Positions 26,271 to 36,330 of a stretch of DNA of 64,000 bases are shown here, piece after piece; within the stretch, counting starts at the first letter, position 1, and each line of letters starts with the position of its first letter. Where the stretch lies: assembly GCF_001447355.1 (NCBI RefSeq), contig NZ_JXBW01000004.1:62001-126000 (forward strand), in the 5' to 3' direction. This DNA is from Alicyclobacillus tolerans. GTDB lineage: Bacteria; Bacillota; Bacilli; Alicyclobacillales; Alicyclobacillaceae. The position numbers and the translations under genes were made by a program. The notes beneath the pieces were generated by a model. It saw only the letters and a list, made by a program, of their open reading frames with translations. It ran no database searches and had not been told where the DNA came from.

Positions 26271-27393
26271 GCACCTCCCCGCCGGTCGGTGTCATCAGCT
26301 TCAGCACGCTACCACGAGTTACGGCGCCCAATAACCGCTCCTCGCCGTCGACCACCGGCAAAAATCCGTGACCGTCCGCCTGCAACAGCGCAATCACGTG
26401 TGCGACGTCCGTCCCCGGCTGAATGACAGGCACGCTGGCGTCCATCACCGTCGCCGCCGTCGCGCTTTCGTCGGCAAACGAGCCAAGCACGCGCATCGCA
26501 TCGACGACCCCAAGATAATGGCCGCTGCGATCCGTCACAATCAACCCGTTCACTCTTCTGGTCCGCATCAGCTGAATGCACTCGGCAATGCCCCGATGCG
26601 GGCGAACTGTGACAGCCTGCACGATAGCATCTTCGATCGTCGCCCGCGTCGCCGCCTGGGCAAACCGCTTTTCGCCGACAAATTGCCGGACGAAATCGTT
26701 CTTGGGGTGCCGCAAAATCTGTTCCGGTACATCTTGTTGAATGATCTTCCCGTGCTGCATAAGAACGATTTGGTCCGCAATCTTCAACGCTTCATCCATG
26801 TCGTGTGTGACGAAGACAATCGTCTTTTGAAGCTCTGCCTGCAGCTTTGCGATCTCGTCTTGTAATTGTTCGCGACTGATGGGATCTAACGCACTAAACG
26901 GCTCATCCATCAAAATGATCTCTGGGTCGGCCGCGAGCGCCCGTGCTACGCCAACGCGCTGCTGCTGGCCGCCGCTTAGTTCCTTCGGATAGCGCGAGGC
27001 AAACACTGCCGGATCCATCCCCATTAAATCCAACAGCTCATACGCCCGCTTTACGCACACATCCTTACGCTGTCCCTTCATGCGAGGCACCAAGCTGATG
27101 TTTTCTTCAATGGTCAGGTGCGGAAAAAGCCCAATCTGTTGAATGACGTAGCCAATTTCGCGCCGCAGTTCCACGGGATCTATGCGCGAGATATCGACGC
27201 CATGGACAGAAACAGTCCCACTCGCGGGCTCAATCAAACGATTGATCATCTTTAAAGTGGTTGTTTTCCCACACCCGGACGGTCCAATCAACGTCACCAA
27301 GTTGCCTTTTTCGATGGACAGGTTCAGATCGTGAACGATAACTTTCCCATTAAAATCTTTGCAAACAGAAATAAACTCAATGGCCTTTGTCAT
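26242..27393 (-). CDS. opuCA: Osmoprotectant ABC transporter, ATP-binding protein with CBS domains (OpuCA type)
   Basis: Cytosolic ATPase of 383 residues. Walker A is GPSGCGKTT, the signature is LSGGQQQR and Walker B is IILMDEPFSALD. Two C-terminal CBS domains (from about residue 255) contain RVNGLIVTDRSGHYLGVVD and GFLPVVDGEERLLG. CBS domains of such ATPases sense ionic strength or c-di-AMP. ATG 27393 follows GAAGGAG; 33 further in-frame upstream codons lie in the leader. A c-di-AMP riboswitch precedes it, so c-di-AMP may act on both RNA and protein. Confidence 0.95.
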   Translation of the reverse strand: MTKAIEFISVCKDFNGKVIVHDLNLSIEKGNLVTLIGPSGCGKTTTLKMINRLIEPASGTVSVHGVDISRIDPVELRREIGYVIQQIGLFPHLTIEENISLVPRMKGQRKDVCVKRAYELLDLMGMDPAVFASRYPKELSGGQQQRVGVARALAADPEIILMDEPFSALDPISREQLQDEIAKLQAELQKTIVFVTHDMDEALKIADQIVLMQHGKIIQQDVPEQILRHPKNDFVRQFVGEKRFAQAATRATIEDAIVQAVTVRPHRGIAECIQLMRTRRVNGLIVTDRSGHYLGVVDAMRVLGSFADESATAATVMDASVPVIQPGTDVAHVIALLQADGHGFLPVVDGEERLLGAVTRGSVLKLMTPTGGEVHEDAALASV

Positions 27394-27501
27394 ATCCGCT
27401 CCTTCCCAAAGCTGTTGAACAATCAGGCAGGCGATCTTCGTCACACGAGTGCTGAAATTAAGAAAGATAATTGATGCGGAAGATCCAAACACACACTTAT
27501 T

Positions 27502-27625
27502 CGCCTACGAGGTTAGCTGACGGATTCGGCACCTTCGGCGCCTATGCAAACGAATTGGGCGTTCGTCTGCAATTCACCCCAATAATTGGTTCCCCCGTTC
27601 CTGCCAGCGGCAGGATTCGGCCCTT
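27502..27625 (-). promoter_or_regulatory. c-di-AMP riboswitch (ydaO-yuaA class)
   Basis: On the minus strand the 5' part reads GGCCGAATCC (27622-27613), then CAGGAACGGGGGAACC and TTGGGGTGAAT. The 3' part reads CCGAATCCGTCAGC followed by TAACCTCGTAGGCG (27529-27502). These are the conserved blocks of the ydaO motif, in the right order with a variable stem between. It lies ~110 nt upstream of opuCA. This class is known to switch off potassium and osmolyte uptake genes when c-di-AMP is high. I see no clear terminator in the 27394-27501 expression platform, so the mechanism is open. The stretch from 27629 to 27835 shows nothing else. Confidence 0.88.
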
Positions 27626-27835
27626 GATGTTATTTGGTTGGAGAAAGTGTGTATGGAGAGTAGTGTACCACAACGTAAATGAGTTGCAAGTCCCGGTAGG
27701 CCACACCCAACAACGGGAAACCCAAACAGGAAATCCAGCAAACCATGTCGAATCTGACATAGGTCACGCTGATGGGACCTCTACTTGACATCTGCATCCG
27801 GCAGCCCAGGCTGCCCTATCCGAGGAGGATTTTCT

Positions 27836-28795
27836 ATGCCACAACATCGCAAGGTCGCGATTGCCGCCTTCGCCGTTTTGGGCAGCGCCCTGGTATTGAC
27901 AGGATGTGGTGGCCAAACGGCCACCAGCCCTGCGAATACGGCCACGCCGTCACCCTCGGCAAGTGGGGCAAACAATACGGCCGGAACGGAGAACAACACG
28001 AGCTCTAACCAATCCAACGCAACGACCAACGGGACATCCAACAGCAGCAGCCAGAATCCTGCCAACAACTCGTCGTCTGGCGGCAGCAACAACGACTCGT
28101 CCAGCGGGACGGGCACCGTGAAAGTTTCCGGGAATTTCCCGTCCATCGTCACGCAGGCGATGACCTCGCTTGGAACAAATGGATTCGCAGGCGCGGATGC
28201 GCCGACGTTCGTGCCTCAGCCGACGTCAGGTGGCAACCCCTCGTACGACGCCCATGAGACGGTACCGACGACAAACGGCCCGCAATTTTTGGCCGGGTAC
28301 CATGTGAGCTTCACAGCAGGCGGACAAACCTATGCGTCTTACGAGATCGACCATTTTGCAAATACGCAGACGGCAATCCAGAACGTCAATACGTTCGCAA
28401 GCGCGCTTAAAGGCGGCAAGCCCGCGTCTGGCGGCAGTGGCATCGTTCTGCCGAACAACCAGTCGGCTGCGCTCTCATCAAGCGGTGGATCGACCGTCAT
28501 TCACTGGACAAACGGCGGCTGGACGTGCCAGGTTGTCAACGAAAACACGTCGGTACCGCCGACGCCGATTGCGGACAAACTGGTCACACAGCTGGCCGCG
28601 TCGAGTCTGCCAAAGCCCGACGGAACGGGGCGAGTCATCGTCGATAGCGCCAATCCTTCGGGAACGGACTTGACCGTCACGCTGGTCTGGAGTGCCAACG
28701 GCAACGTTTATCAGGTGCAGACAACCAGCTCTGCATCGTCACCCATTACATCGGCCTTGCAGATGGCATCATCCCTGCAGCCATATCCAGGCTGA
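27836..28795 (+). CDS. Hypothetical lipoprotein
   Basis: Secreted 319-residue lipoprotein. The signal peptide with lipobox LTGC (Cys about residue 24) is followed by a ~75-residue low-complexity Asn/Ser/Thr/Gly linker. A folded domain of ~200 residues then has no motif I recognise (TFVPQPTSGGNPSYDAHE; SYEIDHFANTQTAIQ). ATG 27836 follows GAGGAGGA. It is a single gene, divergent from the osmoprotectant operon, closed by a terminator shared with the GH95 gene. Function unknown. Confidence 0.85.
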   Translation: MPQHRKVAIAAFAVLGSALVLTGCGGQTATSPANTATPSPSASGANNTAGTENNTSSNQSNATTNGTSNSSSQNPANNSSSGGSNNDSSSGTGTVKVSGNFPSIVTQAMTSLGTNGFAGADAPTFVPQPTSGGNPSYDAHETVPTTNGPQFLAGYHVSFTAGGQTYASYEIDHFANTQTAIQNVNTFASALKGGKPASGGSGIVLPNNQSAALSSSGGSTVIHWTNGGWTCQVVNENTSVPPTPIADKLVTQLAASSLPKPDGTGRVIVDSANPSGTDLTVTLVWSANGNVYQVQTTSSASSPITSALQMASSLQPYPG

Positions 28796-28806
28796 GGCAG
28801 GTCTTG

Positions 28807-28839
28807 CGGCAGGAGCAACGTGCGACCCAGCTCCTGCCG
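28807..28839. terminator. Bidirectional terminator between lipoprotein and GH95 genes
   Basis: CGGCAGGAGC (28807-28816) and GCTCCTGCCG (28830-28839), a 10-bp perfect stem, followed by TCAGCTTTTAG. Its right arm touches the GH95 stop codon. Confidence 0.7.
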
Positions 28840-31254
28840 TCAGCTTTTAGATTTGCGTCGAATGTGGTAGCGCACCCCCGCCGTCACGGCAAAAGCAAGG
28901 GTTCCGTCGACCCTGTCCACGGCAACTTCGCCATCCCCGTCCGTGGTCACTACAGCGTCATCTGCGTCGGTAAGCCGCACGACGCAACGTGCCAACCTCT
29001 CCGCGTCTAGTGCCACCGTGTGCCACCGACCACCTTCCCATGCAATGTCGATTGTATATCCGCCCCGGCAACGCAATCCGCGCACGCGCCCGCGCGGCCA
29101 CGCATCCGGAAGCGCTGGCAGCACGTGTATCTCGCCAAGGTGCGATTGCACCAACATTTCCGCAATCCCTGCGATCACGCCAAAATTCCCATCAATCTGA
29201 AAAGGTGGGTGCGCATCAAACAAATTGCGGTACACCCCGCCGCCCTCGCCATACGCGGTATCCTCGACCAGCGTCAGCATCTTGCCAAGAAAGCGCCATG
29301 CCGCATTGCCCTCTCCCAAGCGTGCAAACAGACAGACTTTCCAGGCAAGGCTCCAGCCTGTGCCACCCTCACCGCGATCGATCAGCGATTTGCGCGCAGC
29401 GGCACGTAACTCCGCGCAATCGGGCCATGTCAACTGATATCCTGGATAGAGTGCATATAGATGCGATAGATGGCGGTGCTGAGGTTCTCCGTCCTGCCAG
29501 TCTTCCATCCACTCCTGCAGCCTGCCGTCGCGTCCGACGCGAAGGGGCCGTAATCGCTCCTGCCACGCGGCCCACTCTGTGCAGAGCTCGGCATCGACGC
29601 CAAGCGTCGACGCAGCCTCGATGCAGTGGGAAAACAGTTCCCGCATAAGCATCACGTCCATGGTCGAACTGGCGGAAACGGCACCTTTCTGCCCATCTTG
29701 TGTGACAAAATGGTGTTCCGGTGACGTCGACGGGATGGCGAGGCCTCTGCCCGACGGATCAGATGCCAACCAATCGACGCAAAATAAAGCAGCGTCCCGC
29801 ATCAACGGATAGGCGACGTCTCGTAAAAACGCGTGATCGCGCGAGAATAAATAGTGCTCCCAAAGGTGCGCACACAGCCAGGGCCCGGCCATCGGCCACA
29901 TCGACCAGGACGGATCTCCCCGCCCGTCTCCCCCGGCGGCATGCGCCATCCGCCAAATGTCCGTGTTATGATGTGCCACCCAACCGCGGCACCCATATCT
30001 TTTCGCCACTTCACGGCCCGTCTGCGCCAATTCGTCAATCATGCGCAACAGGGGTTCATGGCATTCACCGACATTGCACACTTCGACAGGCCAGTAGTTC
30101 ATCTCGGCATTGATGTTTAACGTGAGGTTGCTGCTCCACGGCGGGCGCGTCGCATCGTTCCAAATCCCCTGTAAATTCGCCGGCTGTGTGCCCGGCCGCG
30201 ACGAAGCGATGAGCAAGTAGCGCCCATAATGAAACAACAGTTCGACGAGCCTCTTTTCATGGACTCCATAGAGCGCAATCAGTTCGTCAGTAGGCAAATC
30301 GCGATAGCCTTCGTTCTCGTCAGGCAGTGGATCAGCCAAGACAAATTCGACGCGATCAAACAGCCTTTGGTGATCCGCCACGTGTCGAGACTTAAGCTCC
30401 GCAAATGGCGTCGTCCGCAAATCCGCGAGCCGTCGGCCGAGGTTAGCGCTTACATCCAGTGCCTGATCCGGCCATTGTGCAAAGCCGCGAAAGTTGGTCC
30501 CTGCTCCAAGCAGCAATGTCACTCGCGTCGCACCTTCGATCCGCAGCCCATCCCCGCACCAAGCGACCGTCCCGTCACATGCAGCGACAGTAATCCGCGC
30601 CGCAAACCGCATCGGTCGCGGATCGTCAGGTGCGGCGTACTGAATAGGATGGTCATCGACTTCGTAGCTGGGCGTGACATGTATGGGCGCCTGGCCGGTG
30701 AGCGCGAGATCGCCCGCCATTTCCGCGATGTCATGGCGCAACTTGCTGCCCATGGAAAGCGTGAATGCCAGAGGCAATGGTCCATCCGCAGTCAAGTGAA
30801 TGACCATCGCCTCATCTGGATGCGAGACAAACATCTCGCGCGTAAACTGCGTTCTGCCAATCCGATAGGAAACCGTCGCCACGGCGGTGCGCAAATCGAG
30901 GCTACGCCGGTAATCGTGTGCAAGATCTCCGTGCTCGAATACCAATTCCATCCAGCCAAGAGGCAAATACGATTCGCTATACGGGCCGGACAATCCCCTA
31001 CTCGCTTCGTGGGCCTCTTGATAGCGGCCTGCCAAGACGAGCGCTCGCACCTGACGCAAGGTCTTTTCAGCCTTTCGCGGCACCGCTACTGCACGCGGGT
31101 AGCCGGACCACAACGTGTCCTCGTTGAGATGAATCCGCTCGTGTTCAATGCCGCCAAACACCATTGCGCCCAAGCGGCCATTGCCGATAGGCAAGGCATC
31201 CGTCCATACCACAGCTGGCTTGTCATACCACAGCGCAACAGATCTGTCGCCCAT
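28840..31254 (-). CDS. Glycoside hydrolase family 95 (alpha-L-fucosidase or alpha-L-galactosidase type)
   Basis: Inverting exo-glycosidase of 804 residues. The N-terminal beta-sandwich starts with [32 protein letters not shown], split here into its known halves [16 protein letters not shown] and LNEDTLWSG. The alpha/alpha barrel carries [22 protein letters not shown] with the key Asn residues, and TSPEHHF. A C-terminal beta domain has [20 protein letters not shown]. There is no signal peptide, so it acts in the cytoplasm on imported oligosaccharides. ATG 31254 follows GGAAGGG. It lies 6 bp behind the GT39 gene and is likely co-transcribed. Confidence 0.93.
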   Translation of the reverse strand: MGDRSVALWYDKPAVVWTDALPIGNGRLGAMVFGGIEHERIHLNEDTLWSGYPRAVAVPRKAEKTLRQVRALVLAGRYQEAHEASRGLSGPYSESYLPLGWMELVFEHGDLAHDYRRSLDLRTAVATVSYRIGRTQFTREMFVSHPDEAMVIHLTADGPLPLAFTLSMGSKLRHDIAEMAGDLALTGQAPIHVTPSYEVDDHPIQYAAPDDPRPMRFAARITVAACDGTVAWCGDGLRIEGATRVTLLLGAGTNFRGFAQWPDQALDVSANLGRRLADLRTTPFAELKSRHVADHQRLFDRVEFVLADPLPDENEGYRDLPTDELIALYGVHEKRLVELLFHYGRYLLIASSRPGTQPANLQGIWNDATRPPWSSNLTLNINAEMNYWPVEVCNVGECHEPLLRMIDELAQTGREVAKRYGCRGWVAHHNTDIWRMAHAAGGDGRGDPSWSMWPMAGPWLCAHLWEHYLFSRDHAFLRDVAYPLMRDAALFCVDWLASDPSGRGLAIPSTSPEHHFVTQDGQKGAVSASSTMDVMLMRELFSHCIEAASTLGVDAELCTEWAAWQERLRPLRVGRDGRLQEWMEDWQDGEPQHRHLSHLYALYPGYQLTWPDCAELRAAARKSLIDRGEGGTGWSLAWKVCLFARLGEGNAAWRFLGKMLTLVEDTAYGEGGGVYRNLFDAHPPFQIDGNFGVIAGIAEMLVQSHLGEIHVLPALPDAWPRGRVRGLRCRGGYTIDIAWEGGRWHTVALDAERLARCVVRLTDADDAVVTTDGDGEVAVDRVDGTLAFAVTAGVRYHIRRKSKS

Positions 31255-31260
31255 GGTTCA

Positions 31261-32562
31261 TCACGCCCTTCCTGCCGCGGGCCGGCGCCGCCGTTTATGC
31301 TTTGCCATTGGCCGCAACAGCCAACGCACAAACGCCCACAGCCCGGCCGGTGCACCCATCAACATCAACCATTCAATCGGCACATTATAACGTTCAAATG
31401 CGAAGAAGACACAGAACAAGAGGGTGAAGTAAAGCAGGCTTACCCAGACGAGCAACAGTTGCAAACGCCGGCCTTTTGCAAACAGCATCGCGACAACATG
31501 CCCAATGATGGACACATAGACCAGCCACCGCTGAAGACTGAACAACTGCACACCTTTCATGCCGAAAATCGGAATTGGAAGATACGCGCGGAGCCATAAA
31601 ATCTGCGGCTTCACCCATAGATACGTATGCCAAAACGACTGCGGATTCGTCTTTAACCATTCGCGGATGCGCTGTATCGCGACCTGCTTTTCTAAGGCAA
31701 ACCACGGCAACTCATGCAATCGCTGCGGTCGAAGATTCGGGTGCTCGCGCAACAACTGATGCTCCACCGCACCTTCGTTGGCCGGCGGCGGATAGCCCTG
31801 GCCCTGAAACGTGCCAGGTAGCAGCGGGTTCCAACTGTCGTCCGTGAGCAAGACAAACTTGTGAAAGACCAACTCGTTGCGCACCCACCACGGCAACATG
31901 AAGGCAATGCCGATGGCTGCGGCAATACCCGCATGGCGAACGAGCAAACGCCGCGGATAGCGCTTGGCGGCCAGGTACAGGATGCCGATGACAGCCCACA
32001 GTGCGACGTTTGGTCGCACATACATCGCCAGCATAAAGAAGATGGAAAGCCAAACGAGATCGCGCAGAGCTTTCGTCTCCTCCAACTTCAGCAAGTAATA
32101 GAAAGCCCAGGCGAACGTGGCCGTAAACAATGGCTCTGTGAGAAACAAAGTATCGATTTCCACGCTCGGCGGGTACAGCGCAATCGCAAGCGCGACGATG
32201 GCCGCAAAGGCCGGGCTCGTGATCTTGCCGACCGTTTTGTAAATGCCGACGACGCCGGCGGTGCCAATGAGGGCAAACACGATTTTCCCTACGTACAAGC
32301 CGAGCGCCCCTTGGCCAAAAAGGGCGATGATGGCCGCGAGCAAAAACGTAATGCCCGGCATCATGTGCAAAGTAGGCTTCTCTGGCGTGTAATACGAGAG
32401 TGTGCCTGACTGCAAAAACCAGACGGCACTTCGATAATAGCCTGCATCGTCGCTGTGCAACGACATGTGTGGCCCGTATGTAAAAATGACAAGCAGCCGC
32501 GACACAAGGGCGACGGCTGCAATCCACATCCAAGCGCGCGCATGCGCCTTTGCTTTCCGCAT
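31261..32562 (-). CDS. Membrane glycosyltransferase, GT39/ArnT-like (PMT superfamily)
   Basis: Multi-spanning 433-residue protein (about 9-11 helices). The first external loop carries the acidic motif SDDAGYYRSA expected of lipid-linked sugar transferases, and LTEPLF lies in a later loop. A basic C-terminal tail (KHKRRRRP) is cytoplasmic. Family enzymes transfer sugars from polyprenyl-phosphate carriers to envelope acceptors; the acceptor is unknown. ATG 32562 follows TAGGAGA. First gene of the pair with GH95, divergent from the STAND-like gene. Confidence 0.85.
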   Translation of the reverse strand: MRKAKAHARAWMWIAAVALVSRLLVIFTYGPHMSLHSDDAGYYRSAVWFLQSGTLSYYTPEKPTLHMMPGITFLLAAIIALFGQGALGLYVGKIVFALIGTAGVVGIYKTVGKITSPAFAAIVALAIALYPPSVEIDTLFLTEPLFTATFAWAFYYLLKLEETKALRDLVWLSIFFMLAMYVRPNVALWAVIGILYLAAKRYPRRLLVRHAGIAAAIGIAFMLPWWVRNELVFHKFVLLTDDSWNPLLPGTFQGQGYPPPANEGAVEHQLLREHPNLRPQRLHELPWFALEKQVAIQRIREWLKTNPQSFWHTYLWVKPQILWLRAYLPIPIFGMKGVQLFSLQRWLVYVSIIGHVVAMLFAKGRRLQLLLVWVSLLYFTLLFCVFFAFERYNVPIEWLMLMGAPAGLWAFVRWLLRPMAKHKRRRRPAAGRA

Positions 32563-32633
32563 GTATCAAGTCTCCTAATGGCGTGATCGATTGCGGCTGA
32601 GCCTGTCCAACATCAGTGTACACGAATCGACAA

Positions 32634-32658
32634 AAAGTGCACATGGGCAACGCACTTT
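32634..32658. promoter_or_regulatory. Inverted repeat in the divergent GT39/STAND intergenic region
   Basis: AAAGTGC (32634-32640) and GCACTTT (32652-32658) are inverted arms 11 nt apart, midway between divergent genes. Possible operator; no promoter boxes are clear. Confidence 0.35.
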
Positions 32659-32814
32659 AGGATAGCCAATTGGGATGTCTCGTGCATATAAACGATGATA
32701 GGTTGCCGTGGTTGGGCTGCTTCACTTCGTGATGCAGGACTACCGTGGCTGCTCGTCGTAATCTACGAACAGGTATCGGAGCGTAAGGTACAACAAGGAG
32801 GTCCACTTGGATCC

Positions 32815-34878
32815 ATGAACACGTTCGACATGGACGCGTCGAGACTCCGCCATCCGTTGCTGATCACGCGTGAAGAAGAATTGCATCCCTTTATCGACTG
32901 GTTGTCCGAGGCGCGCCCCGGGACGGCCATCTGGTCGGTACAAGGCATTGGCGGCATTTGTAAAAAGACATTTCTCGGGCAAATACGCACCTGTGCTCGG
33001 CAATATGGAGCTGATACCGTTTACGTAGACGGAGCCACTGGTTTCACTAACGCCTCCGACCTGCTTTTTTATATCCAAACGCAGCTACAGTTTCCCGACG
33101 CTTCATCCATGACCCCTTTGGACCAATTGCTTGGCCAGTGGCACGAACGGGCGCAGTTCAAAAAAACCGTCATTCTGTTCGATCACTTTGAGGAAATGTC
33201 GTTTCTCGACTCATTTTTGCGAAGAGAATTCGCGCCTCAAGTGCCGCTGGTGAATATATTGCTCGTGTTCGCCTCGCGCCAAGGTTTATCCATTGTCTGG
33301 CGCACGGATCCAAACTGCGTTATGCGCCTGAGGAGCCTGGTTTTGCATCCCTTCACGTGGGAACAATCCATGCAATACACCTCTGAATTTGGCATTCGCG
33401 ACTTGCAGGTACAACAAAAAATCAGTCGCGCCACGGCCGGCTACCCGCTCGCACTCGCCTTTGCGGTGCAAGCGACTGAACAACAGGACGAGGCGAGATT
33501 CGGCGGCGACTGGGAAGCCGTTCTTGAAATGTCGTTTCGCATGTTTAGCGAAGTGGCTCCACATCTGAGCCCACTCGTGGAAGGACTCGCGTTTTTGCGC
33601 AGTGCCACACAGGAAATGCTCGTCGATTTGCTGCAGGTCGACATTCCTCGCGATCACTTTCGCGATCTCAGCCGCCTTTCCTTTGTCCGGACGACGGAAA
33701 TGGGACTCGTCATGCACGACGTTGCCCGAACGTTTCTTCTCAACGATCTCAAGCTGCGCAATCCGCAGCAATTTGATAGCCTCTTTCTGCAGGCCGTCAT
33801 GGTTCTCGAGAAGGCCATTCAGCGCTACCCAAAGCGATTGACCTATCAGGTCTGTCATAACATGGCTACCCTGTGTACCTTCCGCCCGTCTGCGCTCCTG
33901 TTTCCGCATCCATCCATGCAGATGATCCTTTCTGCGCGCGCCCTGCCACAATGCGAATTTCTTCTGGAAAACGATGTTGCGCTATTGCACGACATGCTGA
34001 ACCAAGGGATGGCATCCGGCCTGTTTCTCGAAGGGGAGATGGACCAGCATCAACTTCTTCATTTACTTGTACATCTGTCTCCGGAAGGCTTTCGTATCGT
34101 GCGCGATCGCCATGGCCATCCCTTGGCATTTGCCGCATTCGTGCCACTTTGCGGCGAGTGTCTGGCGCAGCTGCCCCCGCATATCGTCGGCATGGTGCGG
34201 TGTGGTCTTGGTGAGGACTTCGCACGATACGAGTTGGCACACGCGGCAGAAACCGATACCGTGCTCAACCTTATGAGCTGTGTGGCAAACGAGACGGCAG
34301 AATACACGTTTTTTGACCTCTTGCTCGCGCTCAAAGTAAGCGGCTGGGCCGAGTTGTCCCAAGGGCGCAGATGTCTGCTCTTTGGATCGCGACCAGAAGT
34401 CACCGCATTTTACATACAGCTTCACTATAACCCGCTCACTGCCAGAGATTCTGCAGCGCACGCGGGGAGTGCCATGTTTGCACTCGACTTTCGGCAAAAA
34501 TCGATGGGACGTTGGTTGGCCTCGTTACTACTAAATACCGAAATGCAAGAGGCCGACTCCGCAAGTACGCCTACCATCGACAATCTGCGCGAAGCGTTAA
34601 AAGCCTTGCGCAGACCCAAGCACATGGAACATAGCGATCTCGCCAAGGCCTTAGGCATGTCGCCAGATGCGCTCCTGACGTGGCTATCCGAGTTGCTCTT
34701 GGATAAACGGCCCACACCGCCGCTTACCGCAGAACTGCAGCGCGTTCTGGCTCTCACCTACTTGGGTCAACGGCAAGGTGTCTTTGCGATTTCGCGAGAC
34801 ATGAATATCAGCCGCTCCACGTATTATCGCTATTTGGAGCAGGCTCACGCGGCGCTCTTGCAAGTGCTTACAAAGTGA
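32815..34878 (+). CDS. STAND-like ATPase/regulator with atypical P-loop and C-terminal helix-turn-helix
   Basis: A 687-residue cytoplasmic protein. The N-terminal NTPase-like region starts with REEELHPFIDWL, as in STAND proteins. The P-loop position reads GIGGICKKTF (about residues 44-53), not the expected GxGGxGKTT. Walker B-like ILFDHFEE is at about 120-127 and a sensor-like LLVFASRQG follows. A long middle region contains GFRIVRDRHGHPLAFAAFVPL, possibly a GNAT-like fold. Near the C-terminus come HSDLAKALGMSPDALLTWL and a helix-turn-helix (FAISRDMNISRSTYYRYLE). ATG 32815 is 13 nt after AAGGAGG, rather far, but no closer in-frame start exists. Probably a signal-sensing transcription regulator; target unknown. 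Confidence 0.65.
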   Translation: MNTFDMDASRLRHPLLITREEELHPFIDWLSEARPGTAIWSVQGIGGICKKTFLGQIRTCARQYGADTVYVDGATGFTNASDLLFYIQTQLQFPDASSMTPLDQLLGQWHERAQFKKTVILFDHFEEMSFLDSFLRREFAPQVPLVNILLVFASRQGLSIVWRTDPNCVMRLRSLVLHPFTWEQSMQYTSEFGIRDLQVQQKISRATAGYPLALAFAVQATEQQDEARFGGDWEAVLEMSFRMFSEVAPHLSPLVEGLAFLRSATQEMLVDLLQVDIPRDHFRDLSRLSFVRTTEMGLVMHDVARTFLLNDLKLRNPQQFDSLFLQAVMVLEKAIQRYPKRLTYQVCHNMATLCTFRPSALLFPHPSMQMILSARALPQCEFLLENDVALLHDMLNQGMASGLFLEGEMDQHQLLHLLVHLSPEGFRIVRDRHGHPLAFAAFVPLCGECLAQLPPHIVGMVRCGLGEDFARYELAHAAETDTVLNLMSCVANETAEYTFFDLLLALKVSGWAELSQGRRCLLFGSRPEVTAFYIQLHYNPLTARDSAAHAGSAMFALDFRQKSMGRWLASLLLNTEMQEADSASTPTIDNLREALKALRRPKHMEHSDLAKALGMSPDALLTWLSELLLDKRPTPPLTAELQRVLALTYLGQRQGVFAISRDMNISRSTYYRYLEQAHAALLQVLTK

Positions 34879-35043
34879 ACCAAGCGTTGCAGGCTGGGCG
34901 CGTCAGCACGTTTGGTCTGAACGAGGTGTAGTGCTTCCCTGGAACAATTGAGACATTCGGGACGAAATCCGGGATCTCTTTCATCAGCGCCGATCGTACG
35001 CTTTATCCCGAAACCGTGATTGAACTGGATGGAGGGATTCGGA

Positions 35044-36312
35044 TTGGCGGTGGAAAGCGCGCTGACCCCTGAACAGAGGCCGCATGTCCTCAACCTGAGC
35101 CTCGTCATTTTGTTGGGAGCCTCGTTTTTGGGCTCCCTAACGACGTATATGTCGCAGCCCTTTTTTGTTCTGTACTATCACCATGCCTTGGCGTTGTCGA
35201 TGGCAAAAGCGGGTCTGCTAGTCGGACTGACTCCCCTGTCGGCGGCGTTGTTCGGCGTGATCGGCGGATATGTATCCGATTGCATTGGCATTCGCAAAGG
35301 CTATGTGCTGGCGCTTGCCGTTACCTGTGTCTGCGTTATTGGCCTTGCGAACCTGCGGCTGTACGTGCTGTTGCTGATCGTGTCCATTGTCATGGGCCTT
35401 GCCAACGCCACCATGCGCAGTGGCGTACAGGCTCTCATCAATACCAGCGTGCCAAAGTCTGAGGCTGGGCGCTATCAAACGTATCTCTACTGGCTGAACA
35501 ATCTTGGCATCGTCATTGGGCCGAGCATCGCCACGCTGCTGCTTGGCGCCGGCAAGAAACCAACTGTCTTTGATATCGCCGCTGGTATTCTCTTGTTGCT
35601 CGCCATCGTGATTTGGAGCTTCGTAAGGGATGCCATCGAGCCCGCCAAGCAAACCCCGCCGGCATCGGAGGAACCTGCAAGCAAGTCAAGGTCCAAACGC
35701 CCCACGTTTCTGGATGTGATGAGCTATTTGGGCGCGGACGTGGCGCTTTTGTGGACGTTTATCGCACTGCTTTGTTTTATCGTGGTGGAATCGCAATTGA
35801 CTTCGACGCTGGGTCTATACTTGACTGCAAAATTCCACCGTGGAACGCAGTATTACGGTTTGCTAAACACAGAGATTGCTCTTATTGTGCTGCTGTGTAC
35901 CCCCCTTGTTCAGCGCATCACGAAAAAGCTGACCATCCCCAAGGTCCTGCCTGTCGGCCTTGTCATCCTCGGCCTTGGCCTTGCGCTTTCCGGCTTTTCC
36001 CGACAGCCGATTGGCTGGTTCATCGGCATCTTTTTCTACGGCCTGGGTGAGGTTGTGGCCATCACCAAAGTCAACGAGATCATGGCGAGCGTCGCAGGGC
36101 GCGACAACCCAGCCACGCGCTTTGCCACCCTGAATTCCGCCATGTTTCTCGGCATGTTTATTGGTTACACCCTCAGCACGCCGCTTGTCTCCGTCCTGCC
36201 ATCCGAGGTCTTCTATCTGGTGACCTTCGTCGTCGTGCTTGGTTCCATGTCAGCGTTTTTGCGGGCCTATCGTCTGCTTCAGAGTGCGTCCACGTCGGAT
36301 ACCGAAAAATAA
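35044..36312 (+). CDS. MFS transporter
   Basis: Twelve-span permease of 422 residues. The loop 2-3 motif is modified (GGYVSDCIGIRKGY), and a central cytoplasmic loop contains KQTPPASEEPASKSRSKR. I use the TTG at 35044, 8 nt after GGAGG; the earlier TTG at 35020 has no binding site. It is followed 18 bp later by the M29 aminopeptidase gene, so a role in export or uptake of a peptide-like compound is possible but unproven. Confidence 0.85.
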   Translation: MAVESALTPEQRPHVLNLSLVILLGASFLGSLTTYMSQPFFVLYYHHALALSMAKAGLLVGLTPLSAALFGVIGGYVSDCIGIRKGYVLALAVTCVCVIGLANLRLYVLLLIVSIVMGLANATMRSGVQALINTSVPKSEAGRYQTYLYWLNNLGIVIGPSIATLLLGAGKKPTVFDIAAGILLLLAIVIWSFVRDAIEPAKQTPPASEEPASKSRSKRPTFLDVMSYLGADVALLWTFIALLCFIVVESQLTSTLGLYLTAKFHRGTQYYGLLNTEIALIVLLCTPLVQRITKKLTIPKVLPVGLVILGLGLALSGFSRQPIGWFIGIFFYGLGEVVAITKVNEIMASVAGRDNPATRFATLNSAMFLGMFIGYTLSTPLVSVLPSEVFYLVTFVVVLGSMSAFLRAYRLLQSASTSDTEK

Positions 36313-36330
36313 AATTGAGGAGCCAAACGA

